Positions 25,485-35,272 of a stretch of 64,000 nt of DNA are shown here, piece by piece. The position numbers and the translations under genes are program-made. This stretch comes from Pseudovibrio sp. M1P-2-3 (GTDB lineage Bacteria; Pseudomonadota; Alphaproteobacteria; Rhizobiales; Stappiaceae), in the NCBI RefSeq assembly GCF_031501865.1, contig NZ_JARRCW010000001.1, positions 257,001-321,000 of the forward strand. Direction: 5' to 3'. Within the stretch, counting starts at the first letter, position 1. Every line of letters starts with the position of its first letter. Below the pieces are notes generated by a model. The model worked only from the letters and a program-made list of their open reading frames with translations. It did not search any database and was not told the origin of the DNA.

Positions 25485-27905
25485 ATGAAATTCACTCTTT
25501 CATGGCTCAAGGACCATCTTGAGACCGATGCAAGTCTCAACGAGATTCTTGAGAAACTGAACATGATCGGCCTTGAGGTCGAAGAGGTTGTTAACCCTGC
25601 TGAAAAGCTTGGCGCTTTCAAAATCGCCAAGGTTTTGCATGCGGAGCAGCACCCCAATGCAGATCGTTTACGCGTACTGAAAGTGGACACCGGTGAAGGT
25701 GATCCGTTGCAGGTTGTTTGCGGCGCGCCGAATGCCCGCACTGGACTTGTGGGTGTGTTTGCCAAGCCGGGCGATTATGTTCCCGGTCTTGATGTGACTT
25801 TGTCCGTTGGCAAAATCCGCGATGTTGAAAGCTTCGGCATGATGGCTTCCGAGCGCGAGCTGGAACTTTCTGATGAGCATGACGGCGTGATCGACCTGCC
25901 GGATGACGCCCCTGTTGGAATGCCGTACGTTGAGTATGCGGGCCTTGATGATCCTGTCATCGAAATCGGTCTCACTCCAAACCGTCCTGACTGCGCCAGT
26001 GTTTACGGCATCGCTCGCGACCTTGCTGCTGCTGGCCTAGGTACCTTGAAAGCTCCAAAGGCACCAGCATTCGCGCCAACTGGTCCGAACCCTATTGGTT
26101 TGACGCTGGAGCTGGGTGATAATCCAGAGCATTGTCCTGCATTCGGTCTGCGTCTGGTAAAGGGCGTGAAAAATGGCCCCTCGCCAAAGTGGCTGCAAAA
26201 GCGCTTGAGCGATATTGGTCTGCGCCCGATCAACACCCTCGTTGATATTACCAACTACATGACATTCGACCAAGGCCGTCCTCTGCATGTGTTCGATGCG
26301 GATAAGGTGCATGGTGATCTGGTTGTAACCCACTATGATGGTGACGGTGAGGACTACGCCGGTCTTGATGGTAAAACGTACGCTCTCGAGAGTGGTACTG
26401 TTGTAATCAGCGATGATAACGGCGTTGAGTCTCTTGGTGGTATTTTGGGCGGCGAGCAGTCCGGATGTACCAATGAGACTGTGAATGTCCTCATTGAATC
26501 AGCTCTTTGGGACCCGTTGATGATTGCCCGCACAGGTCGCAAGCTCAATGTTGTGTCCGATGCACGCTATCGCTTTGAGCGCGGTGTTGACCCGAATTAC
26601 ATGGCTGAAGGCTTGGACGCTGCAACGCAAATGGTGATCGACCTTTGCGGCGGCGAAGCAACCGAGGCAACCCTTGCCGGTGATGTTCCTTCTAATGAAC
26701 TGGTCATCAACTTCCCGTTTGCAGAAGTAAAACGCCTGTCTGGTCTGGATGTTTCCAGCGATGAAATCAAAGGTATTTTGAGTGCGCTTGGTTTTGTTAT
26801 TTCCGGTGAAGGTGAGAGCGTTCAGGTAACTCCACCAAGCTGGCGACCGGATGTACATGGCAAAGCTGATCTGGTTGAAGAGGTTGTGCGCATTATTGGC
26901 TTGGATAATGTCCCAGCCGAAACTTTGCCGCGCATGTCGCCTGTCTCAGAAAAAGTTTTGACCGTGAGCCAAAACCGCCGCTCCAGCGCCCGCCGTACGC
27001 TGGCAACGCGTGGTATGGACGAGGCTGTCACATGGTCCTTCATTTCCAAACGTCAAGCTGAAATCTTCGATGGCGGCGGCAAGGAACTGGAATTGGCTAA
27101 CCCGATTTCCGCAGATATGTCCGACATGCGTCCGTCCTTGTTGCCGGGTCTGTTAACTGCTGCTCAGCGTAATGCTGATCGTGGCTATCCGGATGTCGCT
27201 CTGTTCGAAGTTGGACAAGTGTTCACGGATGATACGGAAAAGGGCCAGAAAATGGTCGTTGCCGGTATCCGCCGCGGAACTGCGTCCATGGGCGGCGCAG
27301 GTCGTCACTGGTCCGGTAACTCTGAGGCTGTGAACGTGTTTGATGCCAAGGCGGATGCAGAAGCTGCACTGTCTGCCATTGGTGCTCCGACCGAGAAGTT
27401 GATGGTGTTCACAGATGCGCCGAGCTACTACCACCCCGGTCGTTCCGGTGCGTTGAAGCTGGGTCCGAAGAATACGCTGGCTCTGTTTGGTGAAATTCAC
27501 CCCAAAACACTGGAAGAGCTGGATCTTGAAGGCCCGCTGGTCGGCTTTGAAGTGTTCATTGACGCACCTCCAGCACCAAAGAAAAAAGCAACCCGCAGCA
27601 AGGGCGCACTCAATGCGGCTGATCTGATGCCGGTGCGCCGTGACTTTGCGTTCCTTGTGGATGCGGATGTTCCGGCTGAAAAGCTCCTAAGAGCTGCCCG
27701 TGGTGCGGACAAAAATCTGATCAAAGACGTAACACTCTTTGATATCTATGAGGGGCAAGGCGTTCCAGAAGGCCAGCGTTCTCTGGCTATCGACGTGATG
27801 CTTCAACCGGTTAAGAAAACCTTGACCGATGAGGACATCGAAGCTGTCTCTGCCAAGATTGTTGCAGCTGTCGCAAAAACAACCGGCGGAACACTACGCG
27901 GGTAA
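25485..27905 (+). CDS. pheT: Phenylalanyl-tRNA synthetase beta subunit
   Basis: The 806-residue subunit has the complete domain order: an N-terminal WLKDHL start, the EMAP/tRNA-binding OB domain (about 40-150, [15 protein letters not shown]), the B3/B4 editing domain, B5, a catalytic-like core (from about 480), and the C-terminal anticodon-binding ferredoxin-fold domain (about 715-806, [11 protein letters not shown]). It contributes tRNA binding and removal of mischarged tyrosine. A strong terminator follows at 27929. Confidence 0.97.
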   Translation: MKFTLSWLKDHLETDASLNEILEKLNMIGLEVEEVVNPAEKLGAFKIAKVLHAEQHPNADRLRVLKVDTGEGDPLQVVCGAPNARTGLVGVFAKPGDYVPGLDVTLSVGKIRDVESFGMMASERELELSDEHDGVIDLPDDAPVGMPYVEYAGLDDPVIEIGLTPNRPDCASVYGIARDLAAAGLGTLKAPKAPAFAPTGPNPIGLTLELGDNPEHCPAFGLRLVKGVKNGPSPKWLQKRLSDIGLRPINTLVDITNYMTFDQGRPLHVFDADKVHGDLVVTHYDGDGEDYAGLDGKTYALESGTVVISDDNGVESLGGILGGEQSGCTNETVNVLIESALWDPLMIARTGRKLNVVSDARYRFERGVDPNYMAEGLDAATQMVIDLCGGEATEATLAGDVPSNELVINFPFAEVKRLSGLDVSSDEIKGILSALGFVISGEGESVQVTPPSWRPDVHGKADLVEEVVRIIGLDNVPAETLPRMSPVSEKVLTVSQNRRSSARRTLATRGMDEAVTWSFISKRQAEIFDGGGKELELANPISADMSDMRPSLLPGLLTAAQRNADRGYPDVALFEVGQVFTDDTEKGQKMVVAGIRRGTASMGGAGRHWSGNSEAVNVFDAKADAEAALSAIGAPTEKLMVFTDAPSYYHPGRSGALKLGPKNTLALFGEIHPKTLEELDLEGPLVGFEVFIDAPPAPKKKATRSKGALNAADLMPVRRDFAFLVDADVPAEKLLRAARGADKNLIKDVTLFDIYEGQGVPEGQRSLAIDVMLQPVKKTLTDEDIEAVSAKIVAAVAKTTGGTLRG

Positions 27906-27928
27906 GACTTGCAAGTAGATGAAAAAAT

Positions 27929-27965
27929 AAAACGCGGCGTTCATCTTGAGCGCCGCGTTTTTGTT
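27929..27965 (+). terminator. Bidirectional terminator between pheT and the lipoprotein gene
   Basis: AAAACGCGGCG (27929-27939) pairs with CGCCGCGTTTT (27951-27961) around an eleven-base loop, with T-rich sequence on plus and an A-run on the other flank. It lies between convergent genes. Confidence 0.85.
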
Positions 27966-27967
27966 AT

Positions 27968-28369
27968 CTACTGAGCGTTAGCGGTGATGAGCCCAGTACG
28001 GATTTCACTTTTAGATTCAGTCATGGAGTAGTTGACCAGAACGCCGTTTGTGTCAAAGAAAAGTGCGAGCTCTTTCGTCTTTAAATCTTGACCACCTGCT
28101 AGAAGGTCGACAACGGGTATGAAATTAGTCGCCTTTGCTTTTGCGCGTACGTGCCTGTATTTCCAGACTTCATTCCCACTGTCTGTGAAATTCAAAGTCT
28201 GAGGTTGTCCGAAAGAGGTTTTAACCTGCTCTTTTGTAGTCACACCCTTTTCAAACTTTTGGTCCAGTGAAACCTGCGTCTCGCTTCTAAGGGTCTCGTT
28301 ACCTGCAGAAGCACAGGCAGCGAGGCCGAGTATAACAGTCAAAATGAGGGGTATGTTGTGGGAAGGCAA
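27968..28369 (-). CDS. BamE/SmpA-like outer-membrane lipoprotein
   Basis: A 133-residue protein with a lipoprotein signal (LILTVILGLAAC, Cys19) followed by a small alpha/beta domain with FEKGVTTKEQVKTSFGQPQTLNF and ELALFFDTNGVLVNYSM, the pattern of the SmpA/OmlA (BamE) fold. BamE itself aids outer-membrane protein insertion, but many paralogues exist, and this one may have another role. It stands alone between pheT (convergent) and the peroxiredoxin gene. Confidence 0.72.
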   Translation of the reverse strand: MPSHNIPLILTVILGLAACASAGNETLRSETQVSLDQKFEKGVTTKEQVKTSFGQPQTLNFTDSGNEVWKYRHVRAKAKATNFIPVVDLLAGGQDLKTKELALFFDTNGVLVNYSMTESKSEIRTGLITANAQ

Positions 28370-28493
28370 TCTGAATCTCCTGTGCCTAGTCGGTTAATGG
28401 TCACTTCCCAAGCACAGAAGGTCAATCGCTATAATGTAAGCCGATAATTTTGATATTGTCAGTATATGAAGGGGGGCTTGATGCGGGCACTCT

Positions 28494-29126
28494 CTATTGA
28501 TCGTAGCGCGTATAACGCAGATATGGCAGGACTTCATTCCAGCCGCGGGGGAACATACGGCGGGCAGTGGCGTTGTCAATATTAGGTGGGATGATGACCG
28601 AGTCCCCCTTCTCCCAGTCAACAGGAGTGGCGACCTGATGCATGTCGCTGACGATTAAAGCATCTATAATCCGGAAAATTTCTGTGTAACTGCGTCCAAC
28701 GGCCATTGGGTAGGCGCAGGTTACTCGGATTTTGTTGTCGGGATCGATGATCATATAAGTGCGGATGGTCTTCACTTCGCTTTCTTGCGCATGGATCATG
28801 TCATACATGCGAGATATTTCCATTGTATTATCTGCAATAATCGGAAAGCGCACCAAGGCATCTTGAGTTTCATTGATGTCGAAGACCCACCGCAAGTGGT
28901 CCTCAATTCTGTCGGTTGAAAGAGCGATGGGTTTAACGTTCCGAGCTTTGAAATCCTCTTGCAGCTGTGCGGCACGGCCGAGTTCTGTTGTGCACACGGG
29001 AGTGAAGTCGGCGGGGTGGGAGAAGAAAAGAGCCCAGCTGTCTTTTTTCCACTCGTGGAAGTTAATAGTACCTATCGTTGTGTCCGCCGTAAAATCCGGC
29101 GCAACTTCTCCCACGTGAAGAGACAT
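28494..29126 (-). CDS. 1-Cys peroxiredoxin (Prx6 type)
   Basis: A 210-residue peroxiredoxin: VGEVAPDFTADTTIGTINFHEW, the peroxidatic Cys45 in HPADFTPVCTTELG, a conserved Arg in DPDNKIRVTCAYPMAVGR, and the long C-terminal region of the Prx6 group. It reduces peroxides in the cytoplasm. There is no second resolving Cys in the usual 2-Cys position. ATG 29126 has AAGGAG six bases upstream, better than the ATG seven codons earlier. Confidence 0.92.
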   Translation of the reverse strand: MSLHVGEVAPDFTADTTIGTINFHEWKKDSWALFFSHPADFTPVCTTELGRAAQLQEDFKARNVKPIALSTDRIEDHLRWVFDINETQDALVRFPIIADNTMEISRMYDMIHAQESEVKTIRTYMIIDPDNKIRVTCAYPMAVGRSYTEIFRIIDALIVSDMHQVATPVDWEKGDSVIIPPNIDNATARRMFPRGWNEVLPYLRYTRYDQ

Positions 29127-29378
29127 GGTCTGCTCCTTGGAAATCACTGCAATTTATTAATAGACTAGAGAGAGACTATGAAAATATCTGCCTAACTAAT
29201 TCTAGAATTATCCGAAAATTAGAGGAACAAAAATGATAGGCAGCTATCCTTAGTCCTAACTTTTGCAGGCCTGTTTGTCAGCATTCCTTAAAATCCAGTG
29301 GAACCAATGGGCAGCTTGTTATTCTAATGGAGCAGCTACACTGTGCTGTTTGAGGATGGCTAATATGTGGGAAGGACT

Positions 29379-30260
29379 ATGGGCGAGATGCTGAAGAGTG
29401 AGGAAAGGGTGAAAGAAGAAACGGTGAGTTTCCCCTCCAATGGGGAGACGCTGCGTGGAACTGTTTTTTGGCCACGCGGGCCTCTCAAGTCCTCACTTGT
29501 GATCCATGCTGCGACTTGTGTTCCCCAGTCGTTTTATCACCCATTTGCTAAGTGGGCTGCAGAGCAGGGCCACCTTGTGCTTACCTATGATTATCGAGAT
29601 TTCGGGAAAAATGAGCCGAAAACGATTGATGCACTCAAGGCCAGTAAGGCCAATATGATGGACTGGGCCATTTGCGATCAACAAGCGGCTCTAGACTATC
29701 TTGTCTCTCTGGCAAAAACGCCAGAGGTGCATGTTATAGGGCAATCACTTGGCGGGTTAGGAACGCCGTTTCACGAAAATACGTCCAAAATTGACCGCAT
29801 GACAACCGTGGCCAGTGGCCCGACACATCTCTACGATCATTCGTTTCCCTATATTTTTTGGGTAGGTTTATTCTGGCATATTCTCGGTCCCTTTTGGACG
29901 AGGGCTAAGGGTTATTTTGTAGGAAGTAAATTTGGCATGGCCGAGAACATGCCCTCCGATGTTTTCTGGACATGGCGACAATGGTGCAATGAGAGAAACC
30001 TCTATGAAAAGCAAGTAGAGAAAAGCATTCGCCAAGGGAAAGCAGTTCCTTACGCAGGCCCCATGCGCATTATCAGTTTTGAAGATGACCAGATGGTCCC
30101 GACGGTAGCTGCCGATCGGTTGACACGTGTTTATTCAGCAGCGGATATTGAGAGAATTCGAATTCAGCCTAAAGACTATGGGTTGCGCTCTGTGGGGCAT
30201 TTAAATTCTTTCAGGACGAGTAAAAAAGTACTGTGGCCAACCCTTTTGGGAGCTGTTTAA
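29379..30260 (+). CDS. Alpha/beta hydrolase, COG4757-like
   Basis: The 293-residue protein has an alpha/beta hydrolase layout: VSFPSNGETLRGTVFWP strands, HAATCVPQSFYHPFAKWAA, LVLTYDYRDFGKN, and the nucleophile elbow VIGQSLGGLG. Asp and His candidates are in SFEDDQMVP and GHLNSFR near the end. The hydrophobic middle (FPYIFWVGLFWHILGPFW) looks like a membrane-associated lid. The exact start is uncertain: ATG 29379, ATG 29388 and GTG 29367 are all possible around the GAAGGA at 29371. Substrate unknown. Confidence 0.7.
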   Translation: MGEMLKSEERVKEETVSFPSNGETLRGTVFWPRGPLKSSLVIHAATCVPQSFYHPFAKWAAEQGHLVLTYDYRDFGKNEPKTIDALKASKANMMDWAICDQQAALDYLVSLAKTPEVHVIGQSLGGLGTPFHENTSKIDRMTTVASGPTHLYDHSFPYIFWVGLFWHILGPFWTRAKGYFVGSKFGMAENMPSDVFWTWRQWCNERNLYEKQVEKSIRQGKAVPYAGPMRIISFEDDQMVPTVAADRLTRVYSAADIERIRIQPKDYGLRSVGHLNSFRTSKKVLWPTLLGAV

Positions 30261-30348
30261 CCCGGATATAGGGCAGGACAGTTCTCCTATTTTAGAGCTC
30301 TTATTCCGCATCACATCTGTATTTCCCTTATATTTGGGGGAATGACAT

Positions 30349-30389
30349 AATACCAAAAGGTACTACATTATGTGGTACCTTTTGGTATT
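30349..30389. promoter_or_regulatory. Perfect 15-bp inverted repeat, probable ArsR-type operator
   Basis: AATACCAAAAGGTAC (30349-30363) and GTACCTTTTGGTATT (30375-30389) are exact inverted copies with an 11-base spacer, ending 21 bases before the regulator's ATG. Each arm is itself TACC-N4-GGTA, so the region could bind two dimers. Position and form suggest autoregulation. Confidence 0.65.
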
Positions 30390-30410
30390 GGATGAGGAGA
30401 AACAGCCCGT

Positions 30411-30773
30411 ATGCCCACCCCGCAAAGCTACCACTCAAAACAGGAACAGTGCGTTTTTCGTGCTCTTGCGGACCCGACACGCCGCGAAATTCTCTTGCTG
30501 TTGAGTCGTCAAGACATGACAATCGCTCAGGTTTGCACTCATTTCGACATCACCCGCGCTGCAGTCAAAAAACATCTGACAATTCTTGGCGAAGGGGAAC
30601 TCATTTCAGTGCTTCCAAGGGGGCGGGAGCGGGTGAACAGGCTGGAGCCGCAAGGTCTCAAGTCGGTTTCCGACTGGCTCAACTACTTCAGCCAATTCTG
30701 GGATCAACGCTTGTCACTCCTGCAAGATGCAGTTGCACGTGAGCAGGCAAATCAAGGAAAGGAAGAGCAATGA
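30411..30773 (+). CDS. ArsR-family transcriptional regulator
   Basis: A 120-residue winged-helix protein: FRALADPTRREILLLLSRQDMTIAQVC, then the recognition helix region FDITRAAVKKHLTILGEGELI and the wing VLPRGRERVNRLEP. It lacks the ELCV metal motif of metal-sensing ArsR members, so it belongs to the non-metal group that is usually paired with an SRPBCC protein gene. Its last four bases overlap the start of that gene (ATGA). The inverted repeat upstream is its likely operator. Confidence 0.88.
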   Translation: MPTPQSYHSKQEQCVFRALADPTRREILLLLSRQDMTIAQVCTHFDITRAAVKKHLTILGEGELISVLPRGRERVNRLEPQGLKSVSDWLNYFSQFWDQRLSLLQDAVAREQANQGKEEQ

Positions 30774-31660
30774 ATTCGGCAACTCTGGTGAAATCTATTT
30801 TCTTTGAAGCTCCCCGTGAGATCGTCTGGTCGTTCTTGACTGACAAGGATAAGCTTGGGGAGTGGTATCACCCCGCAGAAGAGAACCTTTCAAGTGGCGC
30901 GAGCTATAGCCTCTACCGTGTCGATGAGAATGACCGGCGCGTTCCGTTGATATGGGGGCAGGTACTTGAAATGGACCCGCCCCACAGGCTCGTCACCACC
31001 TTTATCGTTGAACCACTAAAACACAATGAGACGACTGTGATTTGGGAGTTGGAGGAGGTTGCCGGTGGTACCCGTTTGTTACTGACCCACGATGGGGTTG
31101 AAGACGCTGCAGGGTCTGTCGCTCTCAACCTCTTTCAAGCCTTCGATAAAGGCTGGGATAAGCATTTTGGTGCCCTTCGCAAAAGTGTAGGTGAGTTTCT
31201 CGCAAAGGCTTCCTATAGGAAGAGCCCGAGCGAAAGTTACACGCAAACGATAGAGGTTGCCTGCTCTCCTGATCGCGCTTGCCAAGCGATTATCGGGGAT
31301 GTTGAGAAATGGTGGACGCCGGAAGTTGACCGCAAAGAGGGTGAGATGACCGTTCACTTTGGGCCATCATTCAAGACCTTTCGTCTGGACCACTCCAAAG
31401 TACCTGAGCAGGTTCTTTGGTCGTGCACGGCTTCCAATATTATAAGTCGGCAGGTTTCTGAGCCTGAAGAATGGAATGACACGAGGCTACGCTGGGATAT
31501 TAGAAAAAAGAATGGAGGATGCTCTATAACGCTTACCCATGAGGGGCTGATTCCAGCACTGCAATGCCATGAGATCTGTGTAGACGGATGGGAACGATAT
31601 TTTGCAAATAGCCTGAAGGACTATTTGAATGGCGGAGAGGGCGAGCCTCATCAGTTGTGA
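30770..31660 (+). CDS. Tandem SRPBCC (AHSA1-like) domain protein
   Basis: The 296-residue protein has two START/SRPBCC domains. The first, about 5-145, shows SIFFEAPREIVWSFLTDKDKLGEWYHPAEENLS and TRLLLTHDGVEDA; the second, about 150-290, shows YTQTIEVACSPDRACQAIIGDVEKWW and CSITLTHEGLIPALQC. This fold holds a hydrophobic ligand in a deep pocket. The overlap with the ArsR gene suggests that the regulator and a ligand-binding or ligand-modifying partner respond to the same compound. A single domain is more usual in such pairs. Confidence 0.82.
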   Translation: MNSATLVKSIFFEAPREIVWSFLTDKDKLGEWYHPAEENLSSGASYSLYRVDENDRRVPLIWGQVLEMDPPHRLVTTFIVEPLKHNETTVIWELEEVAGGTRLLLTHDGVEDAAGSVALNLFQAFDKGWDKHFGALRKSVGEFLAKASYRKSPSESYTQTIEVACSPDRACQAIIGDVEKWWTPEVDRKEGEMTVHFGPSFKTFRLDHSKVPEQVLWSCTASNIISRQVSEPEEWNDTRLRWDIRKKNGGCSITLTHEGLIPALQCHEICVDGWERYFANSLKDYLNGGEGEPHQL

Positions 31661-31687
31661 GTTAAACAGGCCTATTGAAATTCCTAT

Positions 31688-31728
31688 TTGGGGCTTCGCT
31701 TTGGGTAGTAAAAGAAGCGAGGCCCCAA
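31688..31728 (+). terminator. Hairpin after the ArsR/SRPBCC operon
   Basis: TTGGGGCTTCGCTTT (31688-31702) pairs with AAAGAAGCGAGGCCCCAA (31711-31728) with a one-G-U, near-perfect stem. No T-run follows. Confidence 0.5.
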
Positions 31729-31781
31729 GAGATAGTCAAGCGATTGGTTGCATAGTACAAAGCTGGGTTATATTTGCAACT

Positions 31782-32066
31782 CTAGAGCAACTTTTGACCT
31801 TTACTTGCATTAATAGCCATGAGAACAAGATCTATTATCCACCATACCCACACTGCAACTAAAATAAAGTAACCTATTAAGAAGATAGCTGTAATCCCGC
31901 CTATAACCGTCATGGCAGCCATGGCTATGCCTGAAGTTATTTTGCCCATGTAGATTCGATGAATACCGAGCATTCCAAGAAAGAACCACAGAACAAATCC
32001 TATAATGGCCGACTTTTGGTTTTCACTTACGTTAATGTTGATTTGAGTTGTATTATTTTCACTCAT
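31782..32066 (-). CDS. TM2 domain membrane protein
   Basis: The 94-residue protein starts with a polar Asn/Thr-rich segment (about 1-16) and then two membrane helices forming a TM2 domain: VLWFFLGMLGIHRIYMGKITSGIAM with the conserved G-x-H-R-x-Y-x-G, and WVWWIIDLVLMA with the conserved D. ATG 32066 begins MSENN; upstream codons in the frame show no homology. Role unknown; TM2 proteins are small membrane proteins found with many partners. Confidence 0.8.
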   Translation of the reverse strand: MSENNTTQININVSENQKSAIIGFVLWFFLGMLGIHRIYMGKITSGIAMAAMTVIGGITAIFLIGYFILVAVWVWWIIDLVLMAINASKGQKLL

Positions 32067-32223
32067 AGCAAATCCATTTTTACTGATAGGGCAGAAATAT
32101 AGCCAGTTGCCTAGGTAGGTGTATTTTAGCTGCATCAACTTATGATTGATAAAAAGGCAATTAAAGCGTGTTTAAATAAATATCTGTTAAAAATATACTT
32201 AATTAGAACTTAAGTATATATAC

Positions 32224-32249
32224 GAAAGGCAGCCAGATGGCTGCCTTTC
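32224..32249 (-). terminator. Terminator of lepA
   Basis: GAAAGGCAGCC-AGAT-GGCTGCCTTTC is a perfect 11-bp hairpin with A/T flanks about 70 bases downstream of lepA on the minus strand. Confidence 0.7.
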
Positions 32250-32317
32250 AATAAGTTCGTATATTTGTGCGCTAAGCAGATGCACAGGCGTGGACTATTC
32301 TTGAGGCAAAACTGGTC

Positions 32318-34123
32318 TCAGTCGTCCATCTTCAGGGCCTGAATGAAGGCTTCCTGAGGGATTTCCACTTTACCGAACTGGCGCATTTTCTTCTTACCCG
32401 CTTTCTGTTTTTCCAGAAGCTTACGCTTACGGGTGGCGTCACCGCCGTAACATTTCGCAGTCACGTCTTTACGCAGGGCAGAGAGAGTTTCACGCGCGAT
32501 AACACGTCCACCAAGTGCGGCCTGAATTGGGATTTTGAACATGTGACGAGGGATAAGCTCTTTAAGAACCTCACACATGGCACGGCCACGGCGCTCTGCC
32601 TGTGAACGGTGAACAAGAACGGACAGCGCGTCTACGGGCTCGTCATTCACCAGAATAGACATTTTTGCCAAGTCACCAGCGCGATATTCGCTAATGGTGT
32701 AATCGAAGGATGCATACCCTTTGGAGATGGACTTCAATCGATCATAGAAGTCAAAAACAACTTCGTTGAGCGGCAAATCATAGGTTACCATGGCACGGCT
32801 GCCCACATAGGACAGGTCAACCTGAATACCGCGACGATCCTGACACAGTTTCAAGATTGCACCCAGATACTCGTCGGGTGTCATGATGTTTGCGCGGATC
32901 CAAGGCTCACGAATTTCCTTGATCTTGACCACATCCGGCATGTCAGCTGGATTGTGCATTTCAAAATTGGAACCGTCAGTCATCTCCATCTCGTAAACAA
33001 CGGATGGAGCGGTTGCGATCAGGTCCAGATTGAACTCGCGGGACAGGCGCTCCTGAATAATTTCAAGGTGCAGCAGGCCAAGGAAACCACAGCGGAAGCC
33101 AAAGCCGAGAGCGGCTGATGTTTCCATTTCAAAGGAGAAGGACGCATCGTTGAGGCGTAGCTTGCCCATTGCAGAGCGCAGATCCTCAAAGTCGTTGGCA
33201 TCTACCGGAAACAGACCACAAAACACAACTGGTTGGGCTGGTTTGAAGCCAGGTAGAGCCTCTGTGCAGCCTTTTTTGTCCATGGTGACTGTATCACCAA
33301 CACGGGTGTCGGCAACTTCCTTGATGGACGCAGTCAACACGCCAATTTCACCGGGGCCAAGGCGGTCGGTGGCGACAAAGGCCGGGGTCATAACACCTAC
33401 ACGGTCCACCGGATAGACCGCACCGGTTCCCATCATCTTGATGGAATCGCCTTTTTTCAGCTCACCGTCAATGATGCGTACAAGCACCATAACGCCCAGA
33501 TACGTATCGTACCAACTGTCCACCAACATGGCCTTGAGGGGTGCGTCAGGGTCGCCTTTAGGGGCGGGTAGCTGTTTGACGATTGCTTCCAGAACGTCAG
33601 GAATACCTAGGCCGGTCTTGGCGGAAATCATGACTGATTCAGCCGTATCAAGGCCGATCACATCTTCGATCTGCTCTTTAATACGGTCCGGCTCTGCGGC
33701 AGGCAAGTCAACCTTGTTCAAAACCGTCACGATGTCATGATCGTTTTCAATGGCTTGATATACGTTTGCCAGAGTTTGCGCTTCCACACCTTGCGAGGCA
33801 TCGACGACCAGAAGGGAGCCTTCTACCGCAGCAAGGGAGCGCGAAACTTCGTAGGCAAAGTCCACGTGACCGGGCGTATCGATCAGGTTCAGGGTATATT
33901 CCTGACCGTCTTCGGCTTTGTAAATCAGGCGAACAGTCTGTGCCTTGATCGTAATGCCGCGTTCTTTCTCGATATCCATGGAATCGAGAACCTGCTCCGT
34001 CATTTCACGTTCGGTCAACGTGCCAGTGGACTGGATCAGGCGATCGGCCAGTGTGGATTTACCGTGGTCGATGTGCGCAACAATTGAAAAATTGCGTATG
34101 TTGGACAGTGTTTTCGTGGTCAT
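32318..34123 (-). CDS. lepA: Elongation factor 4 (LepA)
   Basis: The 601-residue translational GTPase has [21 protein letters not shown] (G1), a DTPGHVDF G3 motif, NKVDLP (G4), and the LepA-specific C-terminal domain ending with [20 protein letters not shown] and KVEIPQEAF. It rescues stalled or mistranslocated ribosomes. I take ATG 34123; a TTG three codons earlier is possible, and neither has a strong SD. Length equals the family (about 600). Confidence 0.97.
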   Translation of the reverse strand: MTTKTLSNIRNFSIVAHIDHGKSTLADRLIQSTGTLTEREMTEQVLDSMDIEKERGITIKAQTVRLIYKAEDGQEYTLNLIDTPGHVDFAYEVSRSLAAVEGSLLVVDASQGVEAQTLANVYQAIENDHDIVTVLNKVDLPAAEPDRIKEQIEDVIGLDTAESVMISAKTGLGIPDVLEAIVKQLPAPKGDPDAPLKAMLVDSWYDTYLGVMVLVRIIDGELKKGDSIKMMGTGAVYPVDRVGVMTPAFVATDRLGPGEIGVLTASIKEVADTRVGDTVTMDKKGCTEALPGFKPAQPVVFCGLFPVDANDFEDLRSAMGKLRLNDASFSFEMETSAALGFGFRCGFLGLLHLEIIQERLSREFNLDLIATAPSVVYEMEMTDGSNFEMHNPADMPDVVKIKEIREPWIRANIMTPDEYLGAILKLCQDRRGIQVDLSYVGSRAMVTYDLPLNEVVFDFYDRLKSISKGYASFDYTISEYRAGDLAKMSILVNDEPVDALSVLVHRSQAERRGRAMCEVLKELIPRHMFKIPIQAALGGRVIARETLSALRKDVTAKCYGGDATRKRKLLEKQKAGKKKMRQFGKVEIPQEAFIQALKMDD

Positions 34124-34244
34124 GGCGCTCAATTACCATTGCTGGACACTTAGGCAAAGACCTAAATGACCAGTATATTGGATTTTTAAAAGGACTCTTC
34201 CAGTTTTGGAAGGACGTCAAGCATCCTCCTTGAAACCTTTAGAA

Positions 34245-35231
34245 TTAGTTTGCCAGCAGCACTTTAGTGCACTGAGTGGGAAGATCGATGACTTCCAGTG
34301 GTGGTTTCTTAGGCGTAACCTTCTTTTTTTCGCCGGGTTTCTTTGGTTTTGGAACCCAAGGTTCATCGGAAAGCCACCAACCCAGCTCTGACCCGCAGCC
34401 ATCGCCGCGCGGTGGTGCCGGCTGATTTTTGCAAGATTTATCTTCCGCAGGGCACTTCATCCTCACGTGGAAGTGATAATGATGCCCCCACCAAGGGCGT
34501 ACGGTACGCAGCCAGTCCCGATTTTCACCTGTTTCAAACTCACAGAGTTCCTTTTTAATGGCAGGGCTGACGAAAATGCGGGCGACCTCCGGATGTTGTG
34601 CAGCGGCTTTGATAAGGCCCGCATGGGCAGGGGTCCAAATCTCAGGGTCAACTGAGCGGTCCGCACCCGCCACGTCCATCGGCCCTTTCAGCATGGAGAT
34701 GGCGCTGACCTTTTCCAGCTGGGCGGGCGTAAACCGTTTTTCAGGCAGTGGACGAAGCCAGATGTCGGCATCCAGTCCCACCTGATGACTGGCGTGACCG
34801 GTGAGCATGGGGCCGCCGCGGGGTTGGGACATGTCGCCAACCAGCAGGCCGTTCCAGCCCAGAGAAGGTGCTTGCCCCGCAAGGTCTTGCAGGAATGCGA
34901 CGAGCTTGGGGTGCCCCCAGTTGCGATTGCGAGACAAGCGCATGACTTGCCAGGTGGTACCGTTTTTTGGCATTTCAACCGCGCCCGCAATGCAGCCCTT
35001 GGCGTAGGAGCCGTAGCTTTCCGCCTTCAAACTGGCAGGTGTGCGATGTGCGCCAAAGTACTCTTTTGCAGGCCCGTCAAACTTTGTTTGCTCACTGCGG
35101 GCCTGAGAATCATGGGCCGGAATTGCAAAAGGTTTTTTGTTGGGTAGGGGAACTGCCATGACGGTTTCAGCAGAAAACGCAAGGACACCCAAGAGCGAGA
35201 AAACCGTATAGATGAGTTTTTGAATAACCAT
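34245..35231 (-). CDS. mepA: Penicillin-insensitive murein endopeptidase
   Basis: A 328-residue exported LAS metallopeptidase. The signal peptide (about 1-26) precedes a domain with GPMLTGHASHQVGLDADIWLRP and WWGHHYHFHVRMKCP, which supply the zinc His and Asp ligands of MepA. It cuts D-alanyl-diaminopimelate crosslinks in peptidoglycan. The C-terminal 60 residues are Pro/Lys-rich and Cys-containing (KNQPAPPRGDGCGSELGWW), with a proline/lysine spacer. Family length is 270-330, so it is complete. Confidence 0.93.
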   Translation of the reverse strand: MVIQKLIYTVFSLLGVLAFSAETVMAVPLPNKKPFAIPAHDSQARSEQTKFDGPAKEYFGAHRTPASLKAESYGSYAKGCIAGAVEMPKNGTTWQVMRLSRNRNWGHPKLVAFLQDLAGQAPSLGWNGLLVGDMSQPRGGPMLTGHASHQVGLDADIWLRPLPEKRFTPAQLEKVSAISMLKGPMDVAGADRSVDPEIWTPAHAGLIKAAAQHPEVARIFVSPAIKKELCEFETGENRDWLRTVRPWWGHHYHFHVRMKCPAEDKSCKNQPAPPRGDGCGSELGWWLSDEPWVPKPKKPGEKKKVTPKKPPLEVIDLPTQCTKVLLAN

Positions 35232-35272
35232 AGGTGCCCTATTTATTCGTGCAGTTCCGAAGAGCCATAAAC

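Noticed and set aside
24331-25485. A 384-codon minus-strand frame opposite pheS
   Set aside because: It is a shadow of the pheS codon usage; pheS is unmistakable and the antisense product has no family features.
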